Shown here: positions 36,477 to 45,175 of the stretch, piece after piece | Numbering within the stretch: position 1 is the stretch's first letter | Layout: each line of letters opens with the position of its first letter | Source: Nocardioides oleivorans | GTDB taxonomy: Bacteria > Actinomycetota > Actinomycetes > Propionibacteriales > Nocardioidaceae | DNA length: 64,000 bases | NCBI RefSeq assembly: GCF_004137255.1 | Contig: NZ_SDWT01000001.1 | Coordinates: 434,001 to 498,000 of the forward strand | Direction: 5' to 3' | The notes under the pieces: model-generated | What the model saw: only the letters and a program-made list of their open reading frames with translations | What the model was told of the DNA's origin: nothing | Database searches by the model: none | Made by a program: the position numbers and the translations under genes

Positions 36477-37139
36477 ATGTCGACAGTAGTGATGCGGGGG
36501 CCGGCCACGACGCGGCTCCGGACCGGGCCGGGGACGGGGCTCGAGGAGGAGACGGAGCTCGACTGGGAGCGGATGGAGGGGTGGACCACCGACGAGGTCG
36601 AGTGGTGGCTCATGGGTCCGTTCGACGGCGAGGTTCCCGGGCTCGTGCGCCGGATCAGGAGGATCCTCGACGTGTCCCAGCGCGGGCTGGCCGCACTGAT
36701 CGGGGTGTCCCAGTCGGTCGTCGCGAGGTGGGAGACGGGTCGGACCAGCCCGAGGGCAGCGGTGCTGCTGAGGCTCCTGCGGATGGCGGAGGTCGGCGTC
36801 GAGCTCCACGACGTGCCCAGCGGCGAGGAGGTCGAGCCCATGCGCGACGACGGCGCACGTGACCTCGGCGGACGTCGCTTCCCGGCCCACGTCGACCTGA
36901 AGGTGACCGGGTGGTGGACCCCGAAGGATTCGCTGTCGGACGGCAGCTGGCCCCGGTGGACGAAGGTATCGAGAAGCCGGGAGACGGTGCGGGTGAGGTA
37001 CCACCTGAAGGCATGGAAGCGGATCTTCCGCGACGTCCACGGCACGCCGGTGGACCACCCGAGCGACCAGCAGCACGTGGCGGAGGCGCACCACATGGAC
37101 GAGGCGCGCGAGGAGCGCCTACGCCGACGGGCCGCGTGA
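36477..37139 (+). CDS. XRE-type helix-turn-helix protein with conserved Trp-rich tail
   Basis: Protein of 220 residues. A tryptophan- and acid-rich segment (about 25-50: WERMEGWTTDEVEWWLMGPFDGE) precedes a Cro/C1-type helix-turn-helix (about 56-104, with LAALIGVSQSVVARWETGR as recognition region). The C-terminal third (about 135-220) is basic and Trp/His-rich. It has GWWTPKDSLSDGSWPRWTK and LKAWKRIFRDVHG, which I do not recognise as a named domain. A DNA-binding role is likely; whether it is a regulator or part of a defence/toxin-antitoxin module is not clear. The ATG at 36477 follows GAGG about ten bases earlier; a GTG at 36438 is possible. Confidence 0.78.
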   Translation: MSTVVMRGPATTRLRTGPGTGLEEETELDWERMEGWTTDEVEWWLMGPFDGEVPGLVRRIRRILDVSQRGLAALIGVSQSVVARWETGRTSPRAAVLLRLLRMAEVGVELHDVPSGEEVEPMRDDGARDLGGRRFPAHVDLKVTGWWTPKDSLSDGSWPRWTKVSRSRETVRVRYHLKAWKRIFRDVHGTPVDHPSDQQHVAEAHHMDEAREERLRRRAA

Positions 37140-37153
37140 CCCGCCGGCGTACG

Positions 37154-37167
37154 CACCTCGCGAGGTG
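37154..37167. terminator. short palindrome between convergent genes
   Basis: CACCTCGCGAGGTG (37154-37167) is a perfect palindrome in the 33-base gap between the XRE-type gene and the MBL-fold gene. It can form a five-base-pair stem with a CGCG tip in either transcript, making it a weak bidirectional terminator candidate. Confidence 0.35.
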
Positions 37168-37172
37168 ACCGC

Positions 37173-37793
37173 TCAGACGTTGGCCTTCTCGGCACCGATC
37201 GTGGTGTCGGGGCCGTGGCCGGTGTGCACGACGGTCTCGTCCGGGAGGTCGAAGAGCCGCGCCCGGATGGAGTCCTTGATGAGGTCGGCGTCGCTGAACG
37301 ACCGCCCCGTGGCGCCGGGACCTCCCTCGAACAGGGTGTCCCCGGTGAAGACGCAGCCCAGGTCGTGGACGTAGAGGCACACCGCGCCCGGCGCGTGCCC
37401 CGGCGTGTGGAGCACCGTCACCGCGGCCCCGCCGATGGTGAGGGTGAGGCCGTCGGAGAGGTCGACGTCCCAGAGCTCGGCCCCCTCCTCGTCCCCGCCG
37501 TGCGTGAGCTCCCACAGCGGCCGGTCGTCGGGGTGCAGCAGGATCGGCGCACCCGTGGCGACCCGCAGCGCCGGCGCGACGCGGACGTGGTCGTCGTGGG
37601 CGTGGGTGCACACGATCGCCTTCACCGTGCGGCCGGCGACGACCTGCATGATCGCGTCGACGTCGTGCGGGGCGTCGATCACGAGGCACTGCTCATCGTC
37701 ACCGATCACCCAGACGTTGTTGTCGACCTGGTGGGTCTCCCCGTCGAGGCTGAAGGTCCCGGAGACGACCGCGTGGTCGACCCGCGCGGTCAC
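37173..37793 (-). CDS. MBL-fold metallohydrolase, partner of mscR
   Basis: Metallo-beta-lactamase-fold hydrolase of 206 residues. The metal-binding THAHDDH (HxHxDH) motif, a later HTPGHAPG and the [17 protein letters not shown] segment match glyoxalase II-like thioesterases. The GTG start at 37793 overlaps the mscR stop as GTGA, so the two are translationally coupled. In Mycobacterium the same pair occurs (Rv2259-Rv2260). Hydrolysis of S-formylmycothiol made by MscR would release formate and mycothiol; this function is inferred from context. Confidence 0.87.
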   Translation of the reverse strand: MTARVDHAVVSGTFSLDGETHQVDNNVWVIGDDEQCLVIDAPHDVDAIMQVVAGRTVKAIVCTHAHDDHVRVAPALRVATGAPILLHPDDRPLWELTHGGDEEGAELWDVDLSDGLTLTIGGAAVTVLHTPGHAPGAVCLYVHDLGCVFTGDTLFEGGPGATGRSFSDADLIKDSIRARLFDLPDETVVHTGHGPDTTIGAEKANV

Positions 37794-38908
37794 AGCACGA
37801 CCACCGAGCGCAGGACGTTGCCGTCGTGCATCGCGGCGAAGGCGGCCTCGACGTCGCCGATCCCGATCTCCTCGGTCACGAAGGCGTCGAGGTCGAGCCG
37901 GCCCTGCTGGTAGAGGTCGACCAGCATCGGGAAGTCGCGCGAGGGCAGGCAGTCGCCGTACCAGGACGACTTGAGCGACCCGCCGCGGCCGAAGACGTCG
38001 ATGAGCGGGATCTCGGGGACCTTCATGTCCGGGGTCGGGACGCCGACGAGCACGACGGTGCCGGCGAGGTCGCGGGCGTAGAACGCCTGCTTCCAGGTCT
38101 CGGGTCGACCGACGGCGTCGATCACGACGTCGGCGCCGCCCTCGTGGCCAGTGCCGTCCGGCGGCGGGGTGAGCGACCTGATCGCCTCGACCGCGTCGAC
38201 CTCCGAGGAGTTCACCGTGTGCGTCGCGCCGAGCTTGCGCGCGTTCTCCAGCTTCCGGTCGTCGATGTCCACAGCGATGATCTTCGCCGCACCCGCGAGC
38301 GCGGCGCCGGCGATCGCGGCGGCACCCACGCCCCCGCAGCCGATGACGGCAACGGTCGAGCCGCGGCCCACGTTGCCGGTGTTGATCGCGGCACCGAGAC
38401 CGGCCATCACGCCGCAGCCCAGAAGGCCCACGGCGGCGGCGCGCGCGGACGGGTCCACCTTCGTGCACTGGCCCGCGGCGACCAGGGTCTTCTCGGCGAA
38501 CGCACCGATCCCCAGCGCCGGCGAGAGCTCCGTGCCGGCCAGGTCGCCCTCGGCCAGCGTCATCTTCTGCGTCGCGTTGTGGGTGGCGAAGCAGTACTGC
38601 GGCTCACCGCGGTTGCAGGCCCGGCAGTTGCCGCACACCGCGCGCCAGTTCAGGACCACGAAGTCGCCCGGCTCGAGCCCGGCCACCTCGGGTCCGACGC
38701 TCTCCACGACACCGGCCGCCTCGTGGCCGAGCAGGAACGGGAAGTCGTCGTTGATGCCGCCCTCGCGGTAGTGGAGGTCGGTGTGGCACACGCCGCAGGC
38801 CTGGATCTTCACCACCGCCTCGCCCGGACCGGGGTCCGGGACGTTGATCGTGGTGAGCTGGACCGGCTCGCCCTTCGCGAGTGCGACCACGGCCTTGACC
38901 TGCTGCAT
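37790..38908 (-). CDS. mscR: S-(hydroxymethyl)mycothiol dehydrogenase / S-nitrosomycothiol reductase
   Basis: Zinc-dependent medium-chain dehydrogenase of 372 residues for mycothiol-linked formaldehyde and nitric oxide detoxification. Catalytic zinc ligands include C41 in GVCHTD and H62 in GHEAAG; the structural zinc is held by C92, C95, C98 and C106. The Rossmann motif is [10 protein letters not shown]. The sequence follows the class III alcohol dehydrogenase/MscR branch, which in actinobacteria uses mycothiol in place of glutathione. The ATG at 38908 has AGGAGG eight bases upstream. Confidence 0.92.
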   Translation of the reverse strand: MQQVKAVVALAKGEPVQLTTINVPDPGPGEAVVKIQACGVCHTDLHYREGGINDDFPFLLGHEAAGVVESVGPEVAGLEPGDFVVLNWRAVCGNCRACNRGEPQYCFATHNATQKMTLAEGDLAGTELSPALGIGAFAEKTLVAAGQCTKVDPSARAAAVGLLGCGVMAGLGAAINTGNVGRGSTVAVIGCGGVGAAAIAGAALAGAAKIIAVDIDDRKLENARKLGATHTVNSSEVDAVEAIRSLTPPPDGTGHEGGADVVIDAVGRPETWKQAFYARDLAGTVVLVGVPTPDMKVPEIPLIDVFGRGGSLKSSWYGDCLPSRDFPMLVDLYQQGRLDLDAFVTEEIGIGDVEAAFAAMHDGNVLRSVVVL

Positions 38909-39077
38909 CGATGCCTCCTGCTTTGTCGAGCTGGGGTGTCCGGGGCGTCGGGTCGCCCGGAGTCGCGTCGAGCCTCCCAAACAGATGCAACCCCCGTCGA
39001 CCCGGCCGCGTCCTCACCCCGACACGCCACCGTGAAAGCCACTCGCATGTGGCCTGCAAGCCGAAGGGAGGTGGATC

Positions 39078-39665
39078 GTGGGCATGGCACTCATCGAGGG
39101 ATCAGGACCGGGGAACGACGTGGCACGCGCCGACCGACAGACGGACAAGGACGCCGACTTCTCGGCGTACATGGCCGCGCGCCAACCTGCCCTCTACCGC
39201 ACGGCCTACCTGCTGGCCGGCGACCACGCCGGCGCCGAGGACCTCCTCCAGAACGCCTTCGCCAAGCTCTACCTGTCGTGGGACAAGGTCCGCGACCCGC
39301 AGGCGCTCGACGGCTGGGTCCGGCGCGTCATGGTCAACGAGAACAACTCGCTGTGGCGCCGCGCCTGGAAGCGCCGCGAGAACTCCACCGACCCCACTGC
39401 GGGCGCGATGCCCGAGTCCGGTGTGCACGACGAGTACGACGACGGGATGGGCGGCGTGCTGTGGTCGTTCGTCCAGACCCTGTCGCCCAAGCAGCGTGCC
39501 GTGATCGTGCTCCGCTACTACGAGCAGCTCAGCGAGGCCGAGATCGCCGACGTGCTCGGCATCTCCCCCGGCACGGTGAAGTCGCAGGCCAGTCGCGCCC
39601 TCGCCGCGCTGCGCGCCCGCGCCCCCCACTCACTCAACCCCCACGAGTCCGGAGACGCACGATGA
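39078..39665 (+). CDS. SigE family ECF RNA polymerase sigma factor (second copy)
   Basis: Sigma factor of 195 residues. Region 2 (about 28-95, RTAYLLAGDHAGAEDLLQNAFAKLYLSW) and region 4 (about 130-185, LSPKQRAVIVLRYYEQLSEAEIADVL then GTVKSQASRALAALR) are intact. It has an N-terminal extension of about 25 residues and ends NPHESGDAR. The GTG at 39078 is spaced correctly from GGGAGGTGG; an ATG two codons later is also possible. Its stop overlaps the next start as ATGA. This is the same design as the pair at 26512-28358, so the two modules are probably paralogous. Confidence 0.92.
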   Translation: MGMALIEGSGPGNDVARADRQTDKDADFSAYMAARQPALYRTAYLLAGDHAGAEDLLQNAFAKLYLSWDKVRDPQALDGWVRRVMVNENNSLWRRAWKRRENSTDPTAGAMPESGVHDEYDDGMGGVLWSFVQTLSPKQRAVIVLRYYEQLSEAEIADVLGISPGTVKSQASRALAALRARAPHSLNPHESGDAR

Positions 39666-40894
39666 ACGAGACTCCCCTCGAGGACCAGGTCCACGACGCG
39701 CTGCACCGCCGGGCCGACGGCGTCCAGCGCGCCCCCTTCGACGTCGGCGACGTCCGCACCCGCGCCCGCCGGATCCAGCGCCGCCGAGCGCTCGCCGCAG
39801 GCGCCGCCGTGGCCGCCGTCCTGGCCATCGCCGTACCGGTCGGCCTGACGATGGTCGGGCAGGCCCAGCGCAGCGACGTACCTCCCGCCCCCCAGCCACC
39901 GCCGGCGATCGCCAGCGGCACGGTCCGCGTCGACGCACGCAGCGCGCCCGTGGAGGACGGCCCCGAGGTGCCGATGATCAACGTCGTCGAGCCCACGTTC
40001 CTGGTGGGCGACGAGGCGATCCCGCTGCCGGAGGCCTACGACTCACTGGTCGCATACCGGGACGGCTGGCTGGCGACGGTCAACGTCGAGGGAGACCAGA
40101 CCGTGCAGGTCCTCGACTCCGACTTCCAGGAGGTGGACGGGGACGGGCGGCCGACGACGGGACTCACCGTCTCGGCGGACGAGTCCCGGATCGCGTGGGC
40201 CGAGTACGACGGCACGCGCTGGGTCGTGGTCGACCGGGCCACCGACGGCAGCCGCGAGGACCGGCGCACCGAGCTGCCCGCCGGTCCGGAGGACGCCAGC
40301 GTGACGACGGTCGGCTTCGTGTCCGACACCGAGGTCCTCGCCAGCCTGACCGACCCCGACGACTACTCCCAGACGACCTTCGTGGCGGACGGCACGGGTG
40401 CGGCGGACCTCCCCGGGATCGTCCGGCCCTGGGCCTCCTCGGCGACCACCGGCATGGCCGTCGGGGTGACCCGGGTCAAGGCCGACAGCTCGTCGTGCTC
40501 ATCGGTCGTCGACGCCCGCTCCCGGACGGGGGAGCCGCTCTGGAGCACGTGCGACCACACCCTGGTGTCGTTCAGCCCCGACGGCTCCTACGTCGTGGGG
40601 TTCTCGAGCTACCTCGACGCCAACGGTTCCCCGACGCTCGCGATCCTCGACGCGGACACGGGCGAGGTCCTCCTGGACTTCGACCTCGTCGGCCCCCGTC
40701 AGGGGATCCGCGGGATCCACGAGGTCGCGTGGGAGGACGACGACTCGATGCTCGCGACGTTGGTGAGCGGTGCGGGCCAGTACGTCGTACGCCTCGGGCT
40801 GGACGGCACCGTCGGGCGGATCGACGTGGACCTGTCGGGCATCGACCCGAGCCTCGTCCCGATCAAGTTCGCCGCGAGCCAGGCCGGGACCTAG
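39662..40894 (+). CDS. membrane-anchored beta-propeller protein, candidate anti-sigma factor (second copy)
   Basis: Protein of 410 residues. The cytoplasmic part (1-42) ends in an arginine cluster (RTRARRIQRRR), followed by one transmembrane helix (about 43-65) and a proline-rich linker. An extracytoplasmic domain of repeated strand units (for example TLAILDADTGEVLLDFDLVG) follows. C280 and C295-type cysteines in SSSCSSVVDARSRTG and WSTCDH could form a disulfide. It matches the partner of the first SigE copy in layout and size but has little obvious sequence identity outside the membrane-proximal part. A role in controlling the coupled sigma factor is inferred. Confidence 0.8.
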   Translation: MNETPLEDQVHDALHRRADGVQRAPFDVGDVRTRARRIQRRRALAAGAAVAAVLAIAVPVGLTMVGQAQRSDVPPAPQPPPAIASGTVRVDARSAPVEDGPEVPMINVVEPTFLVGDEAIPLPEAYDSLVAYRDGWLATVNVEGDQTVQVLDSDFQEVDGDGRPTTGLTVSADESRIAWAEYDGTRWVVVDRATDGSREDRRTELPAGPEDASVTTVGFVSDTEVLASLTDPDDYSQTTFVADGTGAADLPGIVRPWASSATTGMAVGVTRVKADSSSCSSVVDARSRTGEPLWSTCDHTLVSFSPDGSYVVGFSSYLDANGSPTLAILDADTGEVLLDFDLVGPRQGIRGIHEVAWEDDDSMLATLVSGAGQYVVRLGLDGTVGRIDVDLSGIDPSLVPIKFAASQAGT

Positions 40895-40912
40895 GCGCGC
40901 ACCGCCCGGACC

Positions 40913-41515
40913 TCAGCCAGCGGTCCGCGGCGACTCGTAGGTCGCGACGACCGAGTCGAGGACCGCGAGCACCTCGTCCTCCGACACCCGCTTGGGCATC
41001 GAGAGCTCGACCTTGACGACGTAGCCCGCGTCCCAGAGGCCGACCGCGTGGGTGACCTGGTGCCGGTCGCGGAGGAGGTAGTGGTACGCCGTGAGGCCGC
41101 CCATCACCGTCGTGTCCTGGGGCTCGTACCCCTCGGGCTTCTGGCTGCGGGTCCAGAAGTACTTCTCGGCCTGCTCGAGGGACAGCTGGTCACCGCCCGT
41201 CCCGGCGACGCTCAGCATCAGGGAACCGCTCTCGTCGTTCTCGGCCATGTCGACCACGATCGTGTCGTAGCTCTGCTTCCACGACGCCGGGGCGTTGACC
41301 TTGACGCCCTCGACGTCGAGCTGCGGCCCGGTCGCCGGCTCGATCGTCGGCGTCGGCTCCGAGGTCGCGCTCGAGTCGTCCGTCGGGGTCGAGGCGCTGC
41401 TCGTCGGGGTCGTCGAGGGGTCGGTGGAGCCGTCCGCGGAATCCGTGCCCCCGCCGCTGCACCCCGTCAGCAGGAGCACCAGGACCGCGCCTGCGACCGA
41501 TGCGTGCCTGGTCAT
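40913..41515 (-). CDS. putative lipoprotein with Ser/Thr-rich linker
   Basis: Lipoprotein of 200 residues. A signal peptide ends in lipobox LLTGC (Cys19), followed by a Ser/Thr/Asp/Pro-rich linker (about 20-65). A compact domain (about 68-195), beginning VEGVKVNAPASWKQSYDT and containing GGLTAYHYLLRDRHQVTHAVGLWDAGYVVKVEL, resembles small ligand-binding lipoproteins but no named family. The ATG at 41515 has GGGAGG nine bases upstream. It diverges from the WXG100-like cassette across 148 bases. The function is unknown. Confidence 0.82.
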   Translation of the reverse strand: MTRHASVAGAVLVLLLTGCSGGGTDSADGSTDPSTTPTSSASTPTDDSSATSEPTPTIEPATGPQLDVEGVKVNAPASWKQSYDTIVVDMAENDESGSLMLSVAGTGGDQLSLEQAEKYFWTRSQKPEGYEPQDTTVMGGLTAYHYLLRDRHQVTHAVGLWDAGYVVKVELSMPKRVSEDEVLAVLDSVVATYESPRTAG

Positions 41516-41663
41516 GAGTCCTCCCGCGTCACCCGGTGTCCGACCTGCCCGACCGTATCCGACGGGTGGCAGATCCTCGGGGATGGTCCGCCGCTGCGGA
41601 ATCCGTGGGAAAATCGCCACCACATCTGGTTTCACCGTCGGGCGCGGCGGGAAAGGGGGACGC

Positions 41664-42104
41664 ATGCTGAGCGCGGACATCGGTCTGGTCACCAACGCCA
41701 TGACGGCGTTGAAGGCACCACCGGACCTCATCGAGCAGGTGGTCACCCTGCTCAACTCCAACTCCGAGGGACTGGCCGGACAGGTCGTCGACTCGGTCAA
41801 CGCGAGCTGGTTCGGGGGGAGCACCAACGCCCACCGCATCGGCGTGAACGCTGCGATGGCCCACCAGGCCACGGTCGACGAGTTCCAGAAGCTCGCCGAC
41901 TCGCTGCGGCAGTACGGCGAGGCGATCGACCTGTGGGCCGAGGAGGTCCGCGACGTCGACGGCCTCACCACCGCCGAGATGATCCAGCGCCAGACCGCGC
42001 TCAGCCAGGTCAACACGACGCTCGACGACGCCCGCGACCAGTCCGCCACTCCGGACATGGGCAACGGCGACTACGAGCCCCCGGCCACGGACGGCGGTGC
42101 GTGA
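41664..42104 (+). CDS. WXG100-like protein, candidate type VII secretion substrate
   Basis: Protein of 146 residues, mostly helical, with an ASWFGGS turn (W-F-G) near residue 50 between two long helices, as in WXG100/ESAT-6-like proteins. The first helix is longer than usual and the C-terminal tail is acidic and disordered (about 120-146). No clear YxxxD/E export motif is visible after the second helix. The ATG at 41664 has an AAGGGGGA ribosome site. Its stop shares one base with the next start (TGATG), so the two proteins are made together and probably pair. Confidence 0.75.
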   Translation: MLSADIGLVTNAMTALKAPPDLIEQVVTLLNSNSEGLAGQVVDSVNASWFGGSTNAHRIGVNAAMAHQATVDEFQKLADSLRQYGEAIDLWAEEVRDVDGLTTAEMIQRQTALSQVNTTLDDARDQSATPDMGNGDYEPPATDGGA

Positions 42105-43585
42105 TGAGCCACGGTCCCGAGCGCCAGAAGCTGCAGTCCTACCTCGCCGGAGCCCGGTGGGAGGACACCGACGACTCCGGCTCCAGCTGGGAGAAGGCCG
42201 GCAAGCTCCTCCAGGACACGGCCGAGGCAATCCGCAAGGGCGCGAAGAAGGTGCGCGACGGCGACGGCCAGAGCGACGGCATGTCGGGCGTCACCGCGCA
42301 GCGCGTGCTCGAGGCGTTCGACGCGTCAGCGACGTCCATGGACGACAAGGGCAAGCGCCTCGAGACGGCCGGCACCGCGCTCCGCGACACCGCTGAGGTC
42401 GTCAAGAAGGCGCAGGCCGCCGAGAAGTCCATGGCCGACCTGGACCAGCCGGCCCCCTACACGCCGCCCACCTACTCCCCCGGCTACCAGCCGACCACCG
42501 CGGAGATCACCGCGGAGGGCAACAAGCGCAAGAGCGCCAACGACGCGATGACGGAGTACACCACCGCGCGCACCCAGCAGGAGTCCGCTGCCACGCAGTG
42601 GTCGCAGAAGATGGATGGCGCCTTCCTGGCCGCCATCCCGCCCATGGTGGCGATCCACGGTCAGCCCGACCCGACCGAGCCTCCGCCGATCACGCCTCCG
42701 GGCCCGACCGGTCCCGGCCACGTGCCCGGCGGTGGCGGCGGCGGCGGGGACGACGACGACCACAAGGACGACCACAAGGACGACAAGAACGACAAGGACG
42801 ACCACGACAAGGACAAGGACAAGGACAAGGACAAGGACAAGGACCGCCCGGAGCGGCCCGAGGAGCCCGAGAGGCCCGAGAAGCCGGAGAAGCCGGAGCC
42901 GGAGAAGCCCGAGCCCGAGAAGCCTCAGCCCGAGAGGCCCGAGCCGAAGCACCCCGAACGGCCGAACACCCCGACGACGACCATCGGCGGCGAGTCCCAG
43001 AGCGGGACGACCTACCACCCGTCCGGCACGTCCGGCACCTCCGGCGCGACGCCGTCCCTCGGTGGCGGCTCGCACGGGGCGGGCTCGCACGGAGCCGCGG
43101 CGTTCGGTGCTGCGGCGGGTGGCGCAGGCGCGATGGGTGGCATGTCCGGCGGGGTCCGGCCCGGCCACCTCCCCGGGGCACCGGGCAGCTCCTCACCGGC
43201 CCGTCCGATCGGGGCGACCGGCCGTTCCGGCAGCGCATCGGCGATGGGGCGCACGACCGGCTCAGCAGCCGGCTCGACCGCGTCCCGCAGCGGTGCGGCC
43301 GGCAGCGGCTCGCGAGGCGCGACGGGTTCGACCGCCGGCCGTGGCGCCGGCAGCAAGGCCGCGGGCCGCGGTGCAGCCGGTGGGCGGGGCGCAGCCGGGG
43401 GCTCGCAGTCCGGCTCGCGCTCCGGCGGACGTGGCTCGAGCGGCGCTCGCGGCGCCGGAGCAGGTGGCCAGGGCGGCCGTGGCGGCCGCAAGGGCGAGCG
43501 TGACGAGGCAGCAGAGCGCGACAGCCTGGTCTACGACCAGGACTGGCTCGGCGACGACGACGTCGCCCCCGGAGTCCTCGACTGA
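42104..43585 (+). CDS. long low-complexity partner of the WXG100-like protein
   Basis: Protein of 493 residues. Residues 1-190 are helical and predicted to coil (KLLQDTAEAIRKGAKKV and similar). A highly charged Asp/Lys tract (about 210-245) and a Glu-Lys-Pro tract (about 247-285) follow. Next comes a Gly/Ser/Ala/Arg-rich segment (about 305-465), and the short acidic tail contains QDWLGDDDVAPGVLD. The start overlaps the WXG100-like gene. The layout, with an N-terminal helical domain, disordered middle and conserved-looking acidic end, resembles the larger partners of WXG100 proteins. No ESX machinery gene is nearby, so secretion is unproven. Confidence 0.75.
   Translation: MSHGPERQKLQSYLAGARWEDTDDSGSSWEKAGKLLQDTAEAIRKGAKKVRDGDGQSDGMSGVTAQRVLEAFDASATSMDDKGKRLETAGTALRDTAEVVKKAQAAEKSMADLDQPAPYTPPTYSPGYQPTTAEITAEGNKRKSANDAMTEYTTARTQQESAATQWSQKMDGAFLAAIPPMVAIHGQPDPTEPPPITPPGPTGPGHVPGGGGGGGDDDDHKDDHKDDKNDKDDHDKDKDKDKDKDKDRPERPEEPERPEKPEKPEPEKPEPEKPQPERPEPKHPERPNTPTTTIGGESQSGTTYHPSGTSGTSGATPSLGGGSHGAGSHGAAAFGAAAGGAGAMGGMSGGVRPGHLPGAPGSSSPARPIGATGRSGSASAMGRTTGSAAGSTASRSGAAGSGSRGATGSTAGRGAGSKAAGRGAAGGRGAAGGSQSGSRSGGRGSSGARGAGAGGQGGRGGRKGERDEAAERDSLVYDQDWLGDDDVAPGVLD
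42806..42841 (+). repeat. six tandem GACAAG units
   Basis: Six exact copies of the hexamer GACAAG at 42806-42841 encode the Asp-Lys repeat of the low-complexity protein. Gain or loss of units would stay in frame, so the length of this charged linker is likely to vary between strains. Confidence 0.85.
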
Positions 43586-43627
43586 GGCCGAACCTCGGGA
43601 TCGCCCCGGTCAGGTGATCAATGTGGC

Positions 43628-43653
43628 AGGTCCCCGCTCTCGGGCGGGGACCT
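43628..43653. terminator. bidirectional terminator
   Basis: AGGTCCCCGC (43628-43637) and GCGGGGACCT (43644-43653) form a ten-base-pair stem with a six-base loop. It is followed by TTCTTC on the plus strand. It lies in the 95-base gap between the convergent WXG100-like cassette and tsaD. Confidence 0.75.
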
Positions 43654-43680
43654 TCTTCATCTCCTGACCCGTGCCCCGGG

Positions 43681-44727
43681 TCAGGCGACGACGGTCGTGA
43701 TCGGCAACGAGCTGTCGGCCGGCAGGTCCAGCAGCGACGGCGTACGACCTCGCGCGACGAGCTCGGCGCCCAGCGCGGCGACCATGGCCCCGTTGTCGGT
43801 GCACAGGCCCGGTCGCGGCACCCGGACGCGGATCCCCGCGGCGGTGGCGCGCTCCTCGGCCATCGCGCGCAACCGGCTGTTGGCGGCCACCCCGCCGCCG
43901 ATGAGGATGTCCTCGATCCCGCGGCTCGTGGCGGCGTCGATCGCCTTGCGGGTGAGCACGTCGCAGACCGCCTCCTGGAACGACGCCGCGACGTCGGCGA
44001 CGTCGATGGTGGCGCCGGCGCGCTGCTGGGCCTCGACCCAGCGGGCGACGGCGGTCTTGAGGCCGGAGAACGAGAAGTCGAAGCGGTGCCGCTCGAGGTC
44101 GCGGCGACTGGTCAACCCGCGCGGGAAGTCGATGGCGACGCTGTTGCCGCTGCGGGCCTGCTTGTCGATGTGCGGCCCGCCCGGGAACGGCAGCCCGAGC
44201 AGGCGGGCGACCTTGTCGAAGGCCTCGCCGGCCGCGTCGTCGATCGTGGAGCCCATCGGCTCGACGCCGACGGTCACGTCGGTGACCTCGAGCAGGCTCG
44301 AGTGGCCGCCGGAGACGAGCATCGCCAGGCACGGTTCGGGGAGCGGCCCGTGCTCGAGCTGGTCGACCGCGACGTGCGCGGCGAGGTGGTTGACGCCGTA
44401 GATGGGCTTGCCGAGCCCGATCGCGAGCGCCTTGGCGCTGGCCACCCCGACGAGCAGCGCTCCGGCCAGGCCGGGGCCGCTCGTCACGGCGATCGCGTCG
44501 ACGTCGCTCAGCGCGATCCCGGCGGTCTCGGCGGCGCGCTCGATCGTGGGCACCATCGCCTCGAGGTGCGCACGGCTCGCCACCTCGGGCACCACGCCGC
44601 CGAAGCGCGCGTGCTCCTCGACGCTGCTGGCCACCGTGTCCGCGAGCAGGGTGTGCCCGCGGACGATCCCGACCCCGGTCTCGTCGCAGGAGGTCTCGAT
44701 GCCGAGGACCAGGGGCTCGTCAGTCAT
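43681..44727 (-). CDS. tsaD: tRNA N6-adenosine threonylcarbamoyltransferase
   Basis: Catalytic subunit of 348 residues of the complex that makes t6A37 in ANN-decoding tRNAs, transferring threonylcarbamoyl from its adenylate. The ASKHA fold starts [11 protein letters not shown]. Metal-ligand histidines are in HLAAH, and SGGHSSLL and [10 protein letters not shown] complete the nucleotide site. Length matches the family. The ATG at 44727 overlaps rimI by eight bases. tsaB and a GNAT-tsaE fusion precede it in the same minus-strand run, so all subunits except TsaC are present. Confidence 0.97.
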   Translation of the reverse strand: MTDEPLVLGIETSCDETGVGIVRGHTLLADTVASSVEEHARFGGVVPEVASRAHLEAMVPTIERAAETAGIALSDVDAIAVTSGPGLAGALLVGVASAKALAIGLGKPIYGVNHLAAHVAVDQLEHGPLPEPCLAMLVSGGHSSLLEVTDVTVGVEPMGSTIDDAAGEAFDKVARLLGLPFPGGPHIDKQARSGNSVAIDFPRGLTSRRDLERHRFDFSFSGLKTAVARWVEAQQRAGATIDVADVAASFQEAVCDVLTRKAIDAATSRGIEDILIGGGVAANSRLRAMAEERATAAGIRVRVPRPGLCTDNGAMVAALGAELVARGRTPSLLDLPADSSLPITTVVA

Positions 44728-45175
44728 GCGAGGTCGCCGTCTCCGCGCGTGCCGCGCCCGGCAGCCAGCGGCACATCACCAGCGCCTCGGACCCGTCGCG
44801 GTAGTAGTGGGGGCGTACGTCGATCACGCTGAACTGGCGCGCGACGTAGAAGCCGAGCGCCTCGGAGTTCGTCACGCTCACCTCGAGCAGCATCCGCGAC
44901 GCGTCGTCGGTGCCGACGAGGAGCTCGTCGAGCAACCGGGAGGCGATGCCGGAGCGCCGGGCGTCGGGCCGTACGCCGATGCGGAGCAGGTCGACGATGT
45001 CGCCGGCCGTCATCGTGACGGCGTACCCGGACAGGTCGTCGGCCACCACGAAGCGGCGGCCGGGGCCCTCGATCTCCTGGCGGATCAGCTGCTCGCTCCA
45101 CGCGTCGGGACCGAAGAGCTCCTGCTCGAGCGCGGAGAGGGCAGGCAGGTCGGCGAGCACGGCGGGACGGATCAC
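44720..45175 (-). CDS. rimI: ribosomal-protein-S18-alanine N-acetyltransferase-like GNAT
   Basis: GNAT acetyltransferase of 151 residues. The acetyl-CoA loop is [15 protein letters not shown], and the C-terminal [19 protein letters not shown] is the usual RimI region (NxxAxxfYxxxGF). RimI acetylates the N-terminal alanine of ribosomal protein S18 in enteric bacteria; actinobacterial homologues can have other or wider targets. The start is GTG at 45175, overlapping the tsaB stop as GTGA. The tsaD-rimI-tsaB order matches other actinobacteria. Confidence 0.88.
   Translation of the reverse strand: MIRPAVLADLPALSALEQELFGPDAWSEQLIRQEIEGPGRRFVVADDLSGYAVTMTAGDIVDLLRIGVRPDARRSGIASRLLDELLVGTDDASRMLLEVSVTNSEALGFYVARQFSVIDVRPHYYRDGSEALVMCRWLPGAARAETATSHD

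Noticed and set aside
33985..36489. A long plus-strand frame opposite the GH3 lipoprotein
   Set aside because: Arg/Gly/Asp-rich shadow; the GH3 active-site motifs on the minus strand prove the other reading.
42806..42841. Regular GACAAG repeats as a CRISPR-like array
   Set aside because: The units are contiguous six-base codon repeats inside a coding frame with no spacers.
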